Part shown: piece after piece, positions 1 through 5,306 of the stretch
Position numbering within the stretch: position 1 is the stretch's first letter
Layout: every line of letters begins with the position of its first letter
Assembly: GCA_003131945.1 (NCBI GenBank)
Contig: PKWD01000107.1
Coordinates: 212-7,553 of the forward strand
Length of the DNA stretch: 7,342 nucleotides
Source: Acidimicrobiaceae bacterium
GTDB lineage: Bacteria > Actinomycetota > Acidimicrobiia > Acidimicrobiales > UBA8190
Reading direction: 5' to 3'
Translations under genes and position numbers: made by a program
Notes under the pieces: generated by a model
The model's input: only the letters and a program-made list of their open reading frames with translations
Database searches by the model: none
What the model was told of the DNA's origin: nothing

Positions 1-1
1 G

Positions 2-61
2 GGCTTCGAGGAGTACCTCGAGGTCAAGGCCATGGGCCTCCCCGGTACCGCCACGGCCTGA
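2..61 (+). CDS. 3' end of an unidentified gene (19 C-terminal residues)
   Basis: An open frame enters from the left edge and ends at a TGA at 59-61, giving a C-terminus that reads GFEEYLEVKAMGLPGTATA. Every third codon position is G or C except one T (GGT), as expected for coding DNA in this genome. The piece is too short to assign to a family. The gene converges on the FtsX-like fragment, with only 15 bp between the two stop codons. No hairpin terminator is visible in that gap. Confidence 0.5.
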   Translation, partial: GFEEYLEVKAMGLPGTATA

Positions 62-76
62 ACCGGTCGGACGCCG

Positions 77-655
77 TCACTCCATGCGGGCGTTTTCGGG
101 TCGGGTGATCCGCTCGAGCAGCGGAAGAGTGGAGGCGATGACCCCGAGTGACGCGCCGAGCCCGCCCAGCACGATCAGGTAGTACGCGAATCCCGGTGCT
201 CGCAGAGTTATCCCGAGTTGTGATCGTAGGAACAGATCGGCGGCCAAGAGACCGGTGCCCGCCGAAGCCAAGGCGATGACGACGAGGGGCACAGCGGTCT
301 CCAATGCGACCACCCGCCGCAGCACGGCCACGGGAACACCGGTGAGCCGCAACAGGCTGAAGGGGCGCTTGCGGTCGGTCACCCCGGCGGCCATGGTCAC
401 GGCCAGGCTGCAACCGGCGATGACCAAGCTGGCCAGGATCACCACCTCGGTCATGCGCTGCAACTCGGTCAGCGTGGCGGCGTTTTTGGGAGTGAGCGCA
501 CCGAAGATGCTCGGCGCTTCGACGAGTACGGGGACGTCGATGTCCTGAAGGTCGTGGAGGTGGCCCGACCGGTTCCCGGGCCAGGTCCTCGTGAAGGTCA
601 TGGCCGAACCCTGAACCGTCCCCGCCGGGCCACGATCACCGAGCCCACCGGCCAC
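77..655 (-). CDS. FtsX-like ABC transporter permease, C-terminal fragment (5'-truncated, probable remnant)
   Basis: The protein matches the C-terminal domain of FtsX-like (MacB/LolC-type) permeases, the membrane subunits of ABC systems that couple ATP hydrolysis to mechanical work or export. Recognisable features are the helix VVILASLVIAGCSLAV, the conserved cytoplasmic motif RKRPFSLLRLTGVP (about residues 95-108), two further hydrophobic segments (about 115-145 and 155-177) and the typical ending RITRPEN. Family members of this kind usually have about 800 residues. This frame gives at most 192, and only the last 130-150 look like the family. The frame is open back to the stop codon of the LysR gene at 671-673, so the rest of the permease is absent. 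Possible starts are GTG at 655 or ATG at 601; neither has a convincing ribosome site. No ATPase partner is in the window. A lone C-terminal domain is unlikely to transport, so I read it as a relic, although the frame is intact. Confidence 0.7.
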   Translation of the reverse strand: MAGGLGDRGPAGTVQGSAMTFTRTWPGNRSGHLHDLQDIDVPVLVEAPSIFGALTPKNAATLTELQRMTEVVILASLVIAGCSLAVTMAAGVTDRKRPFSLLRLTGVPVAVLRRVVALETAVPLVVIALASAGTGLLAADLFLRSQLGITLRAPGFAYYLIVLGGLGASLGVIASTLPLLERITRPENARME

Positions 656-670
656 CGGGCCGACCGGTGC

Positions 671-1543
671 TCAGAACTGGAACGCCAGATCATCCAAGGT
701 GTCGAGGAACGAACGGGTCGCCGCGCTGGCGGGACGGTCGGCGGTGATGACGGCGGCGTCGCATGACGGTGAGAACCCCTCGATGGGGACGTAGCAGATC
801 CCTGGTTCGGATTCGGTCGCCGCCTTCGGTAGGAGCGAGATGGCGAGCCCGTGGGCCACGAGGTCGAGCATGCTGGGAACGTCTTGCACCGTGAAGATCG
901 TGCGGTACTCCACGCCCGACCGGGCGAAGAAGGTGCTCACCGCGTTGCGGCTGGCGATATCACCCGGGTTGGCCACGAAGACCTCGCCCGCCAGTTGCGT
1001 GATGCCCACCTTCTTGCGCCGCGCCAGGCGGTGTCCGACGGCGCAGGCAATGCCCACCGGCACCGATCGTGTCGAGATCACGCGGATCCCGGTCGGCCAA
1101 CCCCGTGGCGGCAGGCCCACGAAGGCGAGATCGAGGCCGCCGCGCACAACGTCGTCGACGAGCGCCACCGACAGGCCCTGCCTGAGGGTGATCTCGACAT
1201 CGGGAAAGGCGGCGTGATACGGGATGAGGACAGGGCCGATGCTGCCCCAGACGAGGCCGATGGCGATGCTTCCCCGCACCCGGCCGATCGACTGGTCGAC
1301 GGCGTCACGGGCCGAGGCGGCGGCGGCCAGGACCCGCTGGGCCTCGGGGAGAAGAGCGTCTCCGGTCTCGCTCAGCTCGACCCGCCGGGTGGTGCGGATG
1401 AACAGCGGCGCACCCAGATCGCGCTCGAGAGCCCGGATGGAGGTGGAGAGCGCCGATTGTGCGATCTGGCACCGCCGCGCCGCGCGCGTGAAGTTTCGCT
1501 CCTCGGCCACAGCCACGAACTGCTCGAGCTGTTGGAGATCCAT
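671..1543 (-). CDS. LysR-type transcriptional regulator
   Basis: This is a complete LysR-family regulator of 290 residues, the usual length. The N-terminal winged helix-turn-helix covers about residues 1-60, with the typical pattern LQQLEQFVAVAEERNFTRAA, then QSALSTSIRALERDLGAPLF and the wing segment RRVELSETG. A linker helix follows, then a periplasmic-binding-protein-like effector domain from about residue 88 (GSIAIGLVWGS) with the motif LDLAFVGLP. The ATG at 1541-1543 is preferred because the protein then begins MDLQQLEQF, as most family members do. A GTG four codons upstream is possible. LysR regulators commonly control a divergent neighbour, so the small ABM-like gene starting at 1648 is the first candidate target. 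The effector cannot be deduced. The gene ends 15 bp before the permease fragment, which is read in the same frame after the stop. Confidence 0.93.
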   Translation of the reverse strand: MDLQQLEQFVAVAEERNFTRAARRCQIAQSALSTSIRALERDLGAPLFIRTTRRVELSETGDALLPEAQRVLAAAASARDAVDQSIGRVRGSIAIGLVWGSIGPVLIPYHAAFPDVEITLRQGLSVALVDDVVRGGLDLAFVGLPPRGWPTGIRVISTRSVPVGIACAVGHRLARRKKVGITQLAGEVFVANPGDIASRNAVSTFFARSGVEYRTIFTVQDVPSMLDLVAHGLAISLLPKAATESEPGICYVPIEGFSPSCDAAVITADRPASAATRSFLDTLDDLAFQF

Positions 1544-1577
1544 TGATCTTGTCACGCGATCAATCTATTCGAACTGG

Positions 1578-1593
1578 CTATCGCCGGAGATAG
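1578..1593. promoter_or_regulatory. Near-perfect palindrome, candidate LysR-regulator binding site
   Basis: The sequence CTATCGCCGGAGATAG is a 16-bp palindrome with 14 of 16 positions symmetric: arms CTATC and GATAG around a CCGG centre. It lies 35 bp upstream of the LysR ATG and 55 bp upstream of the divergent ORF's ATG. A second, wider inverted pair, ATCTAT (1564-1569) and ATAGAT (1590-1595), overlaps it. LysR-type regulators bind interrupted dyads of the form ATC-N-GAT in such divergent spacers. The TATC-N6-GATA arrangement is of this type, though the spacing is shorter than the textbook T-N11-A. The binding role is inferred from position and symmetry. Confidence 0.45.
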
Positions 1594-1647
1594 ATACGTA
1601 GCGTGCCCGGCTGTGGCTCTCAGACGATCTACGGCCCGGGACAGTGC

Positions 1648-1971
1648 ATGGCGACCTTCGCCCGGGTGCTGACGTTCCACCTGCCCTCCGAGCAGATCAC
1701 GTCGCTGCTCGAGATCTTTGACGAGAGGCTTGCCCCCCGCTACGCGAGCCACCCGGCCTTCGGTGGCCTGCTGTGTCTCGAGTTGCGTGAGGGTTCGAGC
1801 CGGAGCCAGATCTACGTCGTGTCCTTGTGGGACGACACCTTGGTCAAGGATTCCACCGACATCGCTGATCGGTGGTGGGACGACGCCTCCGAAGTCCTCG
1901 GTATCGGGATCGCGCGCCACCGGTGCCGGGTCCTGAGAGACATCCCGGGCCATACTCCGGACGGATCGTGA
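1648..1971 (+). CDS. Small ABM-like (dimeric alpha/beta-barrel) protein
   Basis: A 107-residue protein beginning MATFARVLTFHLPSEQ. The opening beta-strand (ARVLTFHL), a following amphipathic helix (EQITSLLEIFDERLAPRYASHPAF), then a strand pair (GGLLCLELREG, SQIYVVSLWDD) and a second helix match the layout of antibiotic-biosynthesis-monooxygenase-like small proteins, which form homodimeric ferredoxin-like barrels. The family includes quinone-forming monooxygenases, haem-degrading enzymes and many proteins of unknown substrate. No diagnostic catalytic residue can be named here. The frame can be extended to a GTG at 1603, but the added residues (PGCGSQTIYGPGQC) do not look like family sequence and there is no ribosome site there, so ATG 1648 is preferred. 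It diverges from the LysR gene across 104 bp containing a palindrome, so regulation by that LysR protein is plausible. Confidence 0.68.
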   Translation: MATFARVLTFHLPSEQITSLLEIFDERLAPRYASHPAFGGLLCLELREGSSRSQIYVVSLWDDTLVKDSTDIADRWWDDASEVLGIGIARHRCRVLRDIPGHTPDGS

Positions 1972-2114
1972 TCGCGCCGGGCCGTGATCGTGCGCCCCGC
2001 CGACCGGGCGGCCAGGGGGCCCGTGGCCAGCGCACGCACCGTCGTGTAGGACAGGGGCAACATGGCCAACTCCCTCGGGATCGCCGACACGCGCCTCGCT
2101 TGCTGATGGCGCAT
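1966..2114 (-). pseudogene. Possible relic of an unidentified minus-strand gene in the 1972-2248 gap
   Basis: The 277-bp space between the ABM-like gene and the ClpP-like gene holds no intact gene. Within it, the minus-strand frame starting at ATG 2112-2114 reads like real protein (for example SAIPRELAMLPLSYTTVRAL), and 44 of its first 47 codons end in G or C, the bias of the true genes here. It has no ribosome site, no recognisable family, and upstream of the ATG the frame decays to Arg/Gln-rich nonsense. Downstream it runs antisense into the ABM-like gene, so any original gene is broken at both ends. The remaining stretch, 2115-2248, shows nothing except a short direct repeat near 2236-2266. 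The relic reading is tentative. Confidence 0.25.
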
Positions 2115-2235
2115 CCGTTGTCGGTGTTGACGGCGCCGCCGCTGCTGACTAATCGCGCCGGCAGCGGGGAATCCGTCAGGGCGGCAGCTCGACCGGGAGT
2201 CCTCAGCGCCGGAAATACCTCAGTCCCCACCAAGC

Positions 2236-2266
2236 GATAGGGAGTCAGCTACACAGACAGGGAGTC
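2236..2266. repeat. 11-bp direct repeat bracketing the stop codon of the ClpP-like gene
   Basis: GATAGGGAGTC (2236-2246) and GACAGGGAGTC (2256-2266) are identical at 10 of 11 positions and spaced exactly 20 bp. The stop codon of the minus-strand ClpP-like gene (2249-2251) falls between the copies. It could be a small slipped duplication at the 3' end of the gene. It is not long enough to rule out chance. Confidence 0.3.
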
Positions 2267-2806
2267 GGCGTAGCCCAGGGCGATGGCGCTGGGGGCGTCG
2301 AGGTACCCGCCCCGGCCCCATTCCTCTTCGATCTCGATCTCCGGCCGTCCGGTGCGCTCGGCCAGGAGGCGCTGGAACTCGGCCTGGAGGGCGCTCTGGG
2401 CGTCGACCGTCCTGGTGATGTCCGACGGTCGACCCGACGCCGTGGTGTCGGGGTGGCGGAGGTGCAACCGGGCGTGCGGAGCGATGGACCGGTTCGACCC
2501 GGCGGCCAGGACGCCGACGGCGCCACCCCCGACGATGCCGAGGGCGACGGTGTGCACGGGCACGCCGAGGACGTCGATGACATCGATGAGCACACCGGCC
2601 GCCTCCCACGACGCCATCGGCGCCTGCAGTCGCAGTTCGACGTGCTCGTCACCCAGGGCGTCGAGGGTCAGGAGGGCGGCCGCCGTCTCCGACGCCTTGT
2701 CACTGGTGAGATCACCGTGGACGAAGACGATGCGGCGGGCGAACAGCGAGGAGAGCACCTGATCGCCGAAGCCGGGCAGGATCGACACCTCAGCCCCCGC
2801 CGCCAC
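2249..2806 (-). CDS. ClpP-fold protein with all three catalytic positions replaced (ClpR-like pseudoprotease)
   Basis: This 185-residue protein aligns along its length with the ClpP peptidase: LFARRIVFVHGDL corresponds to the ClpP strand LLKERIVFLG, VHTVALGIVGGGAVGVLAAG to the STICIGMAASMGAFLLAAG nucleophile segment, APHARLHLRHP to LPNSRIMIHQP, and GYLDAPSAIALGYADSL to the C-terminal FMSAEEAKEYGLIDEV. By this hand alignment the catalytic Ser is Gly94, the catalytic His is Arg117 (the next residue is His) and the catalytic Asp is Glu162. The SPGG oxyanion loop has become APMA (residues 62-65). The N-terminal axial-loop motif SL(I/V)PMVI is also missing. Length and hydrophobic pattern are kept and the frame is clean, so it looks like a maintained non-catalytic subunit and not a decaying gene. 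It overlaps the end of the XRE gene by 17 bp if it starts at GTG 2806. An alternative GTG at 2786-2788 sits just after that gene's TGA behind a G-rich stretch. Either arrangement implies translational coupling. It may mix with the ClpP encoded divergently. Confidence 0.85.
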   Translation of the reverse strand: MAAGAEVSILPGFGDQVLSSLFARRIVFVHGDLTSDKASETAAALLTLDALGDEHVELRLQAPMASWEAAGVLIDVIDVLGVPVHTVALGIVGGGAVGVLAAGSNRSIAPHARLHLRHPDTTASGRPSDITRTVDAQSALQAEFQRLLAERTGRPEIEIEEEWGRGGYLDAPSAIALGYADSLSV

Positions 2807-3053
2807 CGAGGTGCCAGTCGAGCACCTCGTCGACCGCCGCCGCGTAACGCTCGAGCGTGGAAAGACGCACGTCGACCTGGCCTGTCTCCAAGCGGGCCAC
2901 GGCTGACTGCGAGGTCCCCATGCGGGCCGCCACCTCGGTCTGCGACAGCCCCAGAGAGATCCGCCGCTCGACCAGCTCCTCGGCCAGGGCCCGCCGGCGG
3001 GCCGCCATCTCGGCGAAGCCAGGCAGTTTCGGTTCGTGCCGACGTTCGTTCAT
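2790..3053 (-). CDS. XRE-family helix-turn-helix regulator
   Basis: An 87-residue protein made almost entirely of one Cro/C1-type DNA-binding domain. The five-helix domain runs from about residue 27 to 80, with the helix-turn-helix LGLSQTEVAARMGTSQSAVARL at about 34-55 and the closing helix LSTLERYAAAV. A charged N-terminal helix (MAARRRALAEELVERR) precedes it, and the C-terminus is a short WHLGGGGG tail. There is no effector or sensor domain. The ATG at 3051-3053 is the natural start. The gene is followed with overlap by the ClpP-like gene and diverges from the active ClpP gene, so it probably represses one or both transcripts through the AT-rich palindromes at 3061-3086. There is precedent: actinobacterial clp genes are controlled by XRE-type regulators such as ClgR and PopR in Streptomyces. 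This one is much smaller than a two-domain regulator. A HigA-like antitoxin role is less likely, because no toxin is adjacent. Confidence 0.9.
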   Translation of the reverse strand: MNERRHEPKLPGFAEMAARRRALAEELVERRISLGLSQTEVAARMGTSQSAVARLETGQVDVRLSTLERYAAAVDEVLDWHLGGGGG

Positions 3054-3060
3054 TACGTCA

Positions 3061-3086
3061 GATATGATATCTCATATGAGAGATAC
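3061..3086. promoter_or_regulatory. AT-rich nested palindromes: divergent promoter and candidate XRE operator
   Basis: This short AT-rich island in GC-rich DNA lies between the XRE gene (ATG ends at 3053, minus) and ClpP (GTG 3123, plus). It holds three overlapping symmetries: GATATGATATC (3061-3071, odd palindrome), TCTCATATGAGA (3070-3081, perfect 12-bp palindrome) and TATCTC-N6-GAGATA (3068-3085). TATGAT at 3063-3068 matches the -10 consensus at five of six positions for plus-strand transcription. No good -35 box lies 17 bp upstream of it. On the minus strand, TATCAT (3069-3064) could serve the XRE gene with a very short leader. A dimer bound to these palindromes would cover both start regions, which fits autoregulation plus control of clpP. 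The binding is inferred. Confidence 0.6.
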
Positions 3087-3108
3087 CTGCGATGGGGCTC
3101 TCGCTGAC

Positions 3109-3114
3109 GAGAGG
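3109..3114 (+). promoter_or_regulatory. Ribosome binding site that decides the clpP start
   Basis: GAGAGG ends at 3114 and is 8 nt from the GTG at 3123-3125. The same frame also contains GTG at 3114 and 3117 and an ATG at 3147. The first two are too close to the site, and the ATG would remove the conserved SLIPMVI axial-loop segment, so GTG 3123 is chosen. Confidence 0.55.
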
Positions 3115-3122
3115 TGGTGCGC

Positions 3123-3797
3123 GTGCTCAGTCAATCTCTGATCCCCATGGTGATCGACCAGACGGCCCGGGGGGACCGCTCCTTCGACATCTATTCATTG
3201 TTGCTCAAGGAGCGGATCGTCTTTCTCGGCCAGGAGGTCGACGACCAGATCGCCAACCTTCTCGTGGCCGAGATCCTCTACCTCGACGCCGAGAACCCTG
3301 ATCGCGACATCGCCATGTACATCAACTCTCCCGGCGGCATGGCCTACGCCGGCATGGCCATCTACGACGTCATGCAGCACGTCCACTGCGACGTCTCCAC
3401 CATCTGCGTCGGCATGGGGATGTCGGCGGCGGCCATGATCCTGGCCGGTGGCGCCCCCGGCAAGCGTTTCGCCCTGCCCAATTCGAAGATCATGATCCAT
3501 CAGGGCTCCGCCGGCACCCGCGGTGCACCGAGTGACATGGCCATCCATCTGAAGGAGGTCCTGGCCACCACCAAGCGCATGGCCGAGATCATCGCCTTCC
3601 ACTCCGGCCAGTCCGTCGAGCGGGTCGAGCGAGACATCGACCGCGACTACTTCATGACCCCCGACGAGGCCAAGGTGTACGGCGTCATCGACGAGATCAT
3701 CGCCCCCACCCGGGGCCTGTGCGCCCCCCGCCCGGGCTCCGAGGAGGCCGGGGGAACGGTCGACGGACAACGCGAGCTCTCCGGTGCCAGCGCCTGA
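3123..3797 (+). CDS. clpP: ATP-dependent Clp protease proteolytic subunit ClpP
   Basis: ClpP is the serine peptidase that forms a double heptameric barrel and degrades proteins unfolded by ClpX or ClpC ATPases in the cytoplasm. The 224-residue product has the full family signature: axial loop SLIPMVIDQTARGDRSFDIY, strand LLKERIVFLG, oxyanion loop NSPGG (68-72), nucleophile Ser101 in CVGMGMSAAA, His126 in KIMIHQ, and Asp171 in ERDIDRDYFM. The nucleophile segment GMGMSAAA differs from the common GMAASMGA but keeps the Ser. The chain continues about 30 residues past the usual end (after VIDEIIAP) with a Pro/Gly/Ser/Glu-rich tail ending GASA. It is transcribed away from the XRE and ClpR-like genes and overlaps the downstream zinc-ribbon gene by 14 bp. 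No ClpX or ClpC gene is nearby, so it must use an ATPase encoded elsewhere. Its pairing with a pseudoprotease suggests an accessory ClpP, not necessarily the housekeeping copy. Confidence 0.95.
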   Translation: MLSQSLIPMVIDQTARGDRSFDIYSLLLKERIVFLGQEVDDQIANLLVAEILYLDAENPDRDIAMYINSPGGMAYAGMAIYDVMQHVHCDVSTICVGMGMSAAAMILAGGAPGKRFALPNSKIMIHQGSAGTRGAPSDMAIHLKEVLATTKRMAEIIAFHSGQSVERVERDIDRDYFMTPDEAKVYGVIDEIIAPTRGLCAPRPGSEEAGGTVDGQRELSGASA

Positions 3798-4122
3798 GCG
3801 TCGACGCCCGGCGCGTCGTCGCCCGAGCCGCCTGCGTTGCGAGACCTGCCTCGACGTGCTCACCCTCCGCCACGCCTGGGACGTCGCCAGCTGCAGCTGT
3901 GGGGCACTGACGCTGTCCGGTCGTCCGACCAGGCCCGTCGTCCACTGGTTGAGTCGCCCCGGCGGAGGGTGGACGGACCTCCGCTCCGAAGCGGTGGACG
4001 ACCGGTCGGCACCGGATGCCACGCCGGCGGACGCGACACCGGCGGACGCGTCACCGGCAGAGGGGTCACCGGCGCGCCGGATCGGGTTCGCGCCGACGCC
4101 GACGCCGACGGCGGCGGTCTGA
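3784..4122 (+). CDS. Small zinc-ribbon protein (DUF7695-like) with a Pro/Ala repeat tail
   Basis: A 112-residue product starts at GTG 3784 inside the clpP 3' end (14-bp overlap), a layout typical of translational coupling. After a basic N-terminus (ERRRPARRRPSRLR) comes a four-cysteine knuckle with Cys19 and Cys22 (CETC) and Cys37 and Cys39 (CSC), spaced CxxC-N14-CxC. The pattern CxxCxDVLxxxHxxDxxxCxCGA closely resembles small zinc-ribbon proteins annotated as DUF7695, whose consensus I recall as CxxCxxxIxSxxxHDFxxCxC; the assignment is from memory. The conserved part ends near GGGWTDLRS (residue 68). The rest is low complexity: a pentapeptide repeat of the TPADA/SPAEG type (about 80-96) and PTPTPT near the end. 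The role is unknown. A zinc ribbon next to ClpP could be an adaptor, as zinc-binding domains in ClpX and in some adaptors bind partners, but that is conjecture. The gene converges on the phosphoesterase gene. Confidence 0.65.
   Translation: MPAPERRRPARRRPSRLRCETCLDVLTLRHAWDVASCSCGALTLSGRPTRPVVHWLSRPGGGWTDLRSEAVDDRSAPDATPADATPADASPAEGSPARRIGFAPTPTPTAAV
4021..4080 (+). repeat. 15-bp tandem repeat encoding TPADA/SPAEG
   Basis: Four 15-bp units follow each other: acgccggcggacgcg, acaccggcggacgcg, tcaccggcagagggg and tcaccggcgcgccgg. The first two differ by one base and later units diverge progressively. In the zinc-ribbon frame they encode TPADA, TPADA, SPAEG and SPARR. The unit length is a multiple of three, so copy changes keep the frame. 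A second micro-repeat, GCCGAC three times, follows at 4092-4109 (residues PTPTPT). Confidence 0.75.
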
Positions 4123-4136
4123 TCCCTCGCCGGTTC

Positions 4137-5306
4137 TCAGCCTCGCGGCCGGGTGAAGACGTCGGCGCCGAAGGCGGCGAGGCCGGGAGCGGCCGCCTCG
4201 CCCAGATGGGGCAGGCCGAAGATGTCCTCGACGCTGCGCAGTAGCGAGAAGTGGTTGTAGGGCGTGGCCGTGGTCGAGCCCGGCTTGATGAACGGCGAGA
4301 TGGCCAGCAGGCCGATGCGGCCGCCCCCCGGTCCGCCCTGGCCGGCCAGCCCGTTCTGGACTCCGGAGGCGCTGATGCTCGGGGGTTCGCCGCAGCAGGC
4401 CGTGTCGTCCTGCAGCGTTCCGAGAGCCTCGGCTTCGTCGAAGGTGATGAGCAGGAGCCCGTTTTTCTTGTACGCCGGAGCATCGAGGATTTTCGGCACC
4501 CAGGTCTCGAGGAACGCGTTGATGCCGTCGAAGCCGGCCGGCCCGCCGGCGGCGCAGGTGGCGTCGTGGCCGTCGTCACAGAGGTTGGGCGTGATGAAGG
4601 AGTAGTTCGGTGTGGTCGACACCTTGGCCAGGTCCACCGGCAATTGTGTGAGGGCCACGTCGTCGTCGGCGCAGCTGGGCGAGCCGGTGATGGCCTGGAA
4701 ATAGACGAACGGGTTGTGCCGGGTGGCGTAGAGGCTGGTGGCGGTGGCCACCACGTTCGGATCGGGTTGGCCGAGCTGCGGGTGCTGGCAGGGCTGCGCC
4801 ATCGACTCCATGTAGCCCTTCCAGGTGAGTCCGGCCGTCTCGAGCTGGGTGGCGATGGTCCCGACGCTCGACGGGTAGACGCAGCCGGTCCCCGTGGCGA
4901 TGCCGTTGGCCACTGTCGGGGGCGAGACGTTCTCGTACGTGGCCACGCAGTCGGCCTGGGTGACGGGATTGGCCGGCTGGCCCGACACCATGGAGATGTA
5001 GTTGCCCAGACTGTCGTGGGAGGTGGCGTAGTACTCGGTGAGGAGATTGCCCATGTCCCTCAGGGTCGTCCCCAGATACGGCGCTCCGGGACTCGGTCCC
5101 CAGGTCTCGCTGTAGGACTTGTTCTCGAGCACGATGACAAAGACATGGCGGATGGCGGGGATCCCGAGGGCCGACGCCGCCGAGGTCGTGCTGGTGGTGC
5201 TGGCCACGGTCGAGGGGCTCGAGGACCCCGTGCCGTTGGCACACGACGCCAGGCCCGCCGCCAACGACAGGGCCACCACGGCGGCGCCGCTGCGGGTTCT
5301 ACTCAC
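4137..5306 (-). CDS. Phosphoesterase-family lipoprotein (acid phosphatase / phospholipase C-like)
   Basis: A 389-residue exported hydrolase of the phosphoesterase family (PF04185 type), whose members cleave phosphomonoesters or phospholipid head groups outside the membrane. The N-terminus is a lipoprotein signal: basic start MSRTRSG, hydrophobic core AAVVALSLAAG and lipobox LASC with the lipidated Cys22. A Ser/Thr-rich linker follows (about 25-46), so the enzyme is probably anchored on the outer face of the membrane. Family motifs are IRHVFVIVLENKSYSETWG with Glu61-Asn62 (52-70), the SHDSLGNYISMVSGQ segment (96-110), FITPNLCDDGHD (237-248), LLITFDEAE (285-293) and the terminal YNHFSLLRSVEDIFGLPHLG (350-369). 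Several cysteines (for example 120, 142, 173, 212, 243, 251, 304, 305) fit disulfides in an exported protein. The GTG start at 5304-5306 overlaps the thiolase stop by 8 bp (GTGAGTAG), so translation is probably coupled. The substrate is not identifiable from sequence alone. Confidence 0.88.
   Translation of the reverse strand: MSRTRSGAAVVALSLAAGLASCANGTGSSSPSTVASTTSTTSAASALGIPAIRHVFVIVLENKSYSETWGPSPGAPYLGTTLRDMGNLLTEYYATSHDSLGNYISMVSGQPANPVTQADCVATYENVSPPTVANGIATGTGCVYPSSVGTIATQLETAGLTWKGYMESMAQPCQHPQLGQPDPNVVATATSLYATRHNPFVYFQAITGSPSCADDDVALTQLPVDLAKVSTTPNYSFITPNLCDDGHDATCAAGGPAGFDGINAFLETWVPKILDAPAYKKNGLLLITFDEAEALGTLQDDTACCGEPPSISASGVQNGLAGQGGPGGGRIGLLAISPFIKPGSTTATPYNHFSLLRSVEDIFGLPHLGEAAAPGLAAFGADVFTRPRG

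Noticed and set aside
851..1546. Plus-strand open frame opposite the LysR gene
   Set aside because: It is antisense to a complete LysR protein. The composition (Gly/Arg/Asp/His-rich) is typical of a shadow frame.
1990..2030. GC-rich hairpin (CCGCC-N5-GGCGG) as a terminator after the ABM-like gene
   Set aside because: The stem is short, there is no T-run, and such inverted pairs are expected by chance at this GC content.
1872..2240. Plus-strand frame overlapping the end of the ABM-like gene and most of the gap
   Set aside because: Half of it is a shifted frame of the ABM-like gene and the rest is Arg/Pro-rich without family similarity or a ribosome site.
2790..3053. XRE protein as antitoxin of a toxin-antitoxin pair
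   Set aside because: The overlapping partner is a ClpP-fold protein, not a RelE, HipA or other toxin fold.
2453..3067. Plus-strand frame opposite the ClpR-like and XRE genes
   Set aside because: Both minus-strand genes have clear domain matches. This frame has none.
3195..4022. Minus-strand open frame opposite clpP
   Set aside because: It lies antisense to an unmistakable ClpP and its product is low-complexity with no motif.
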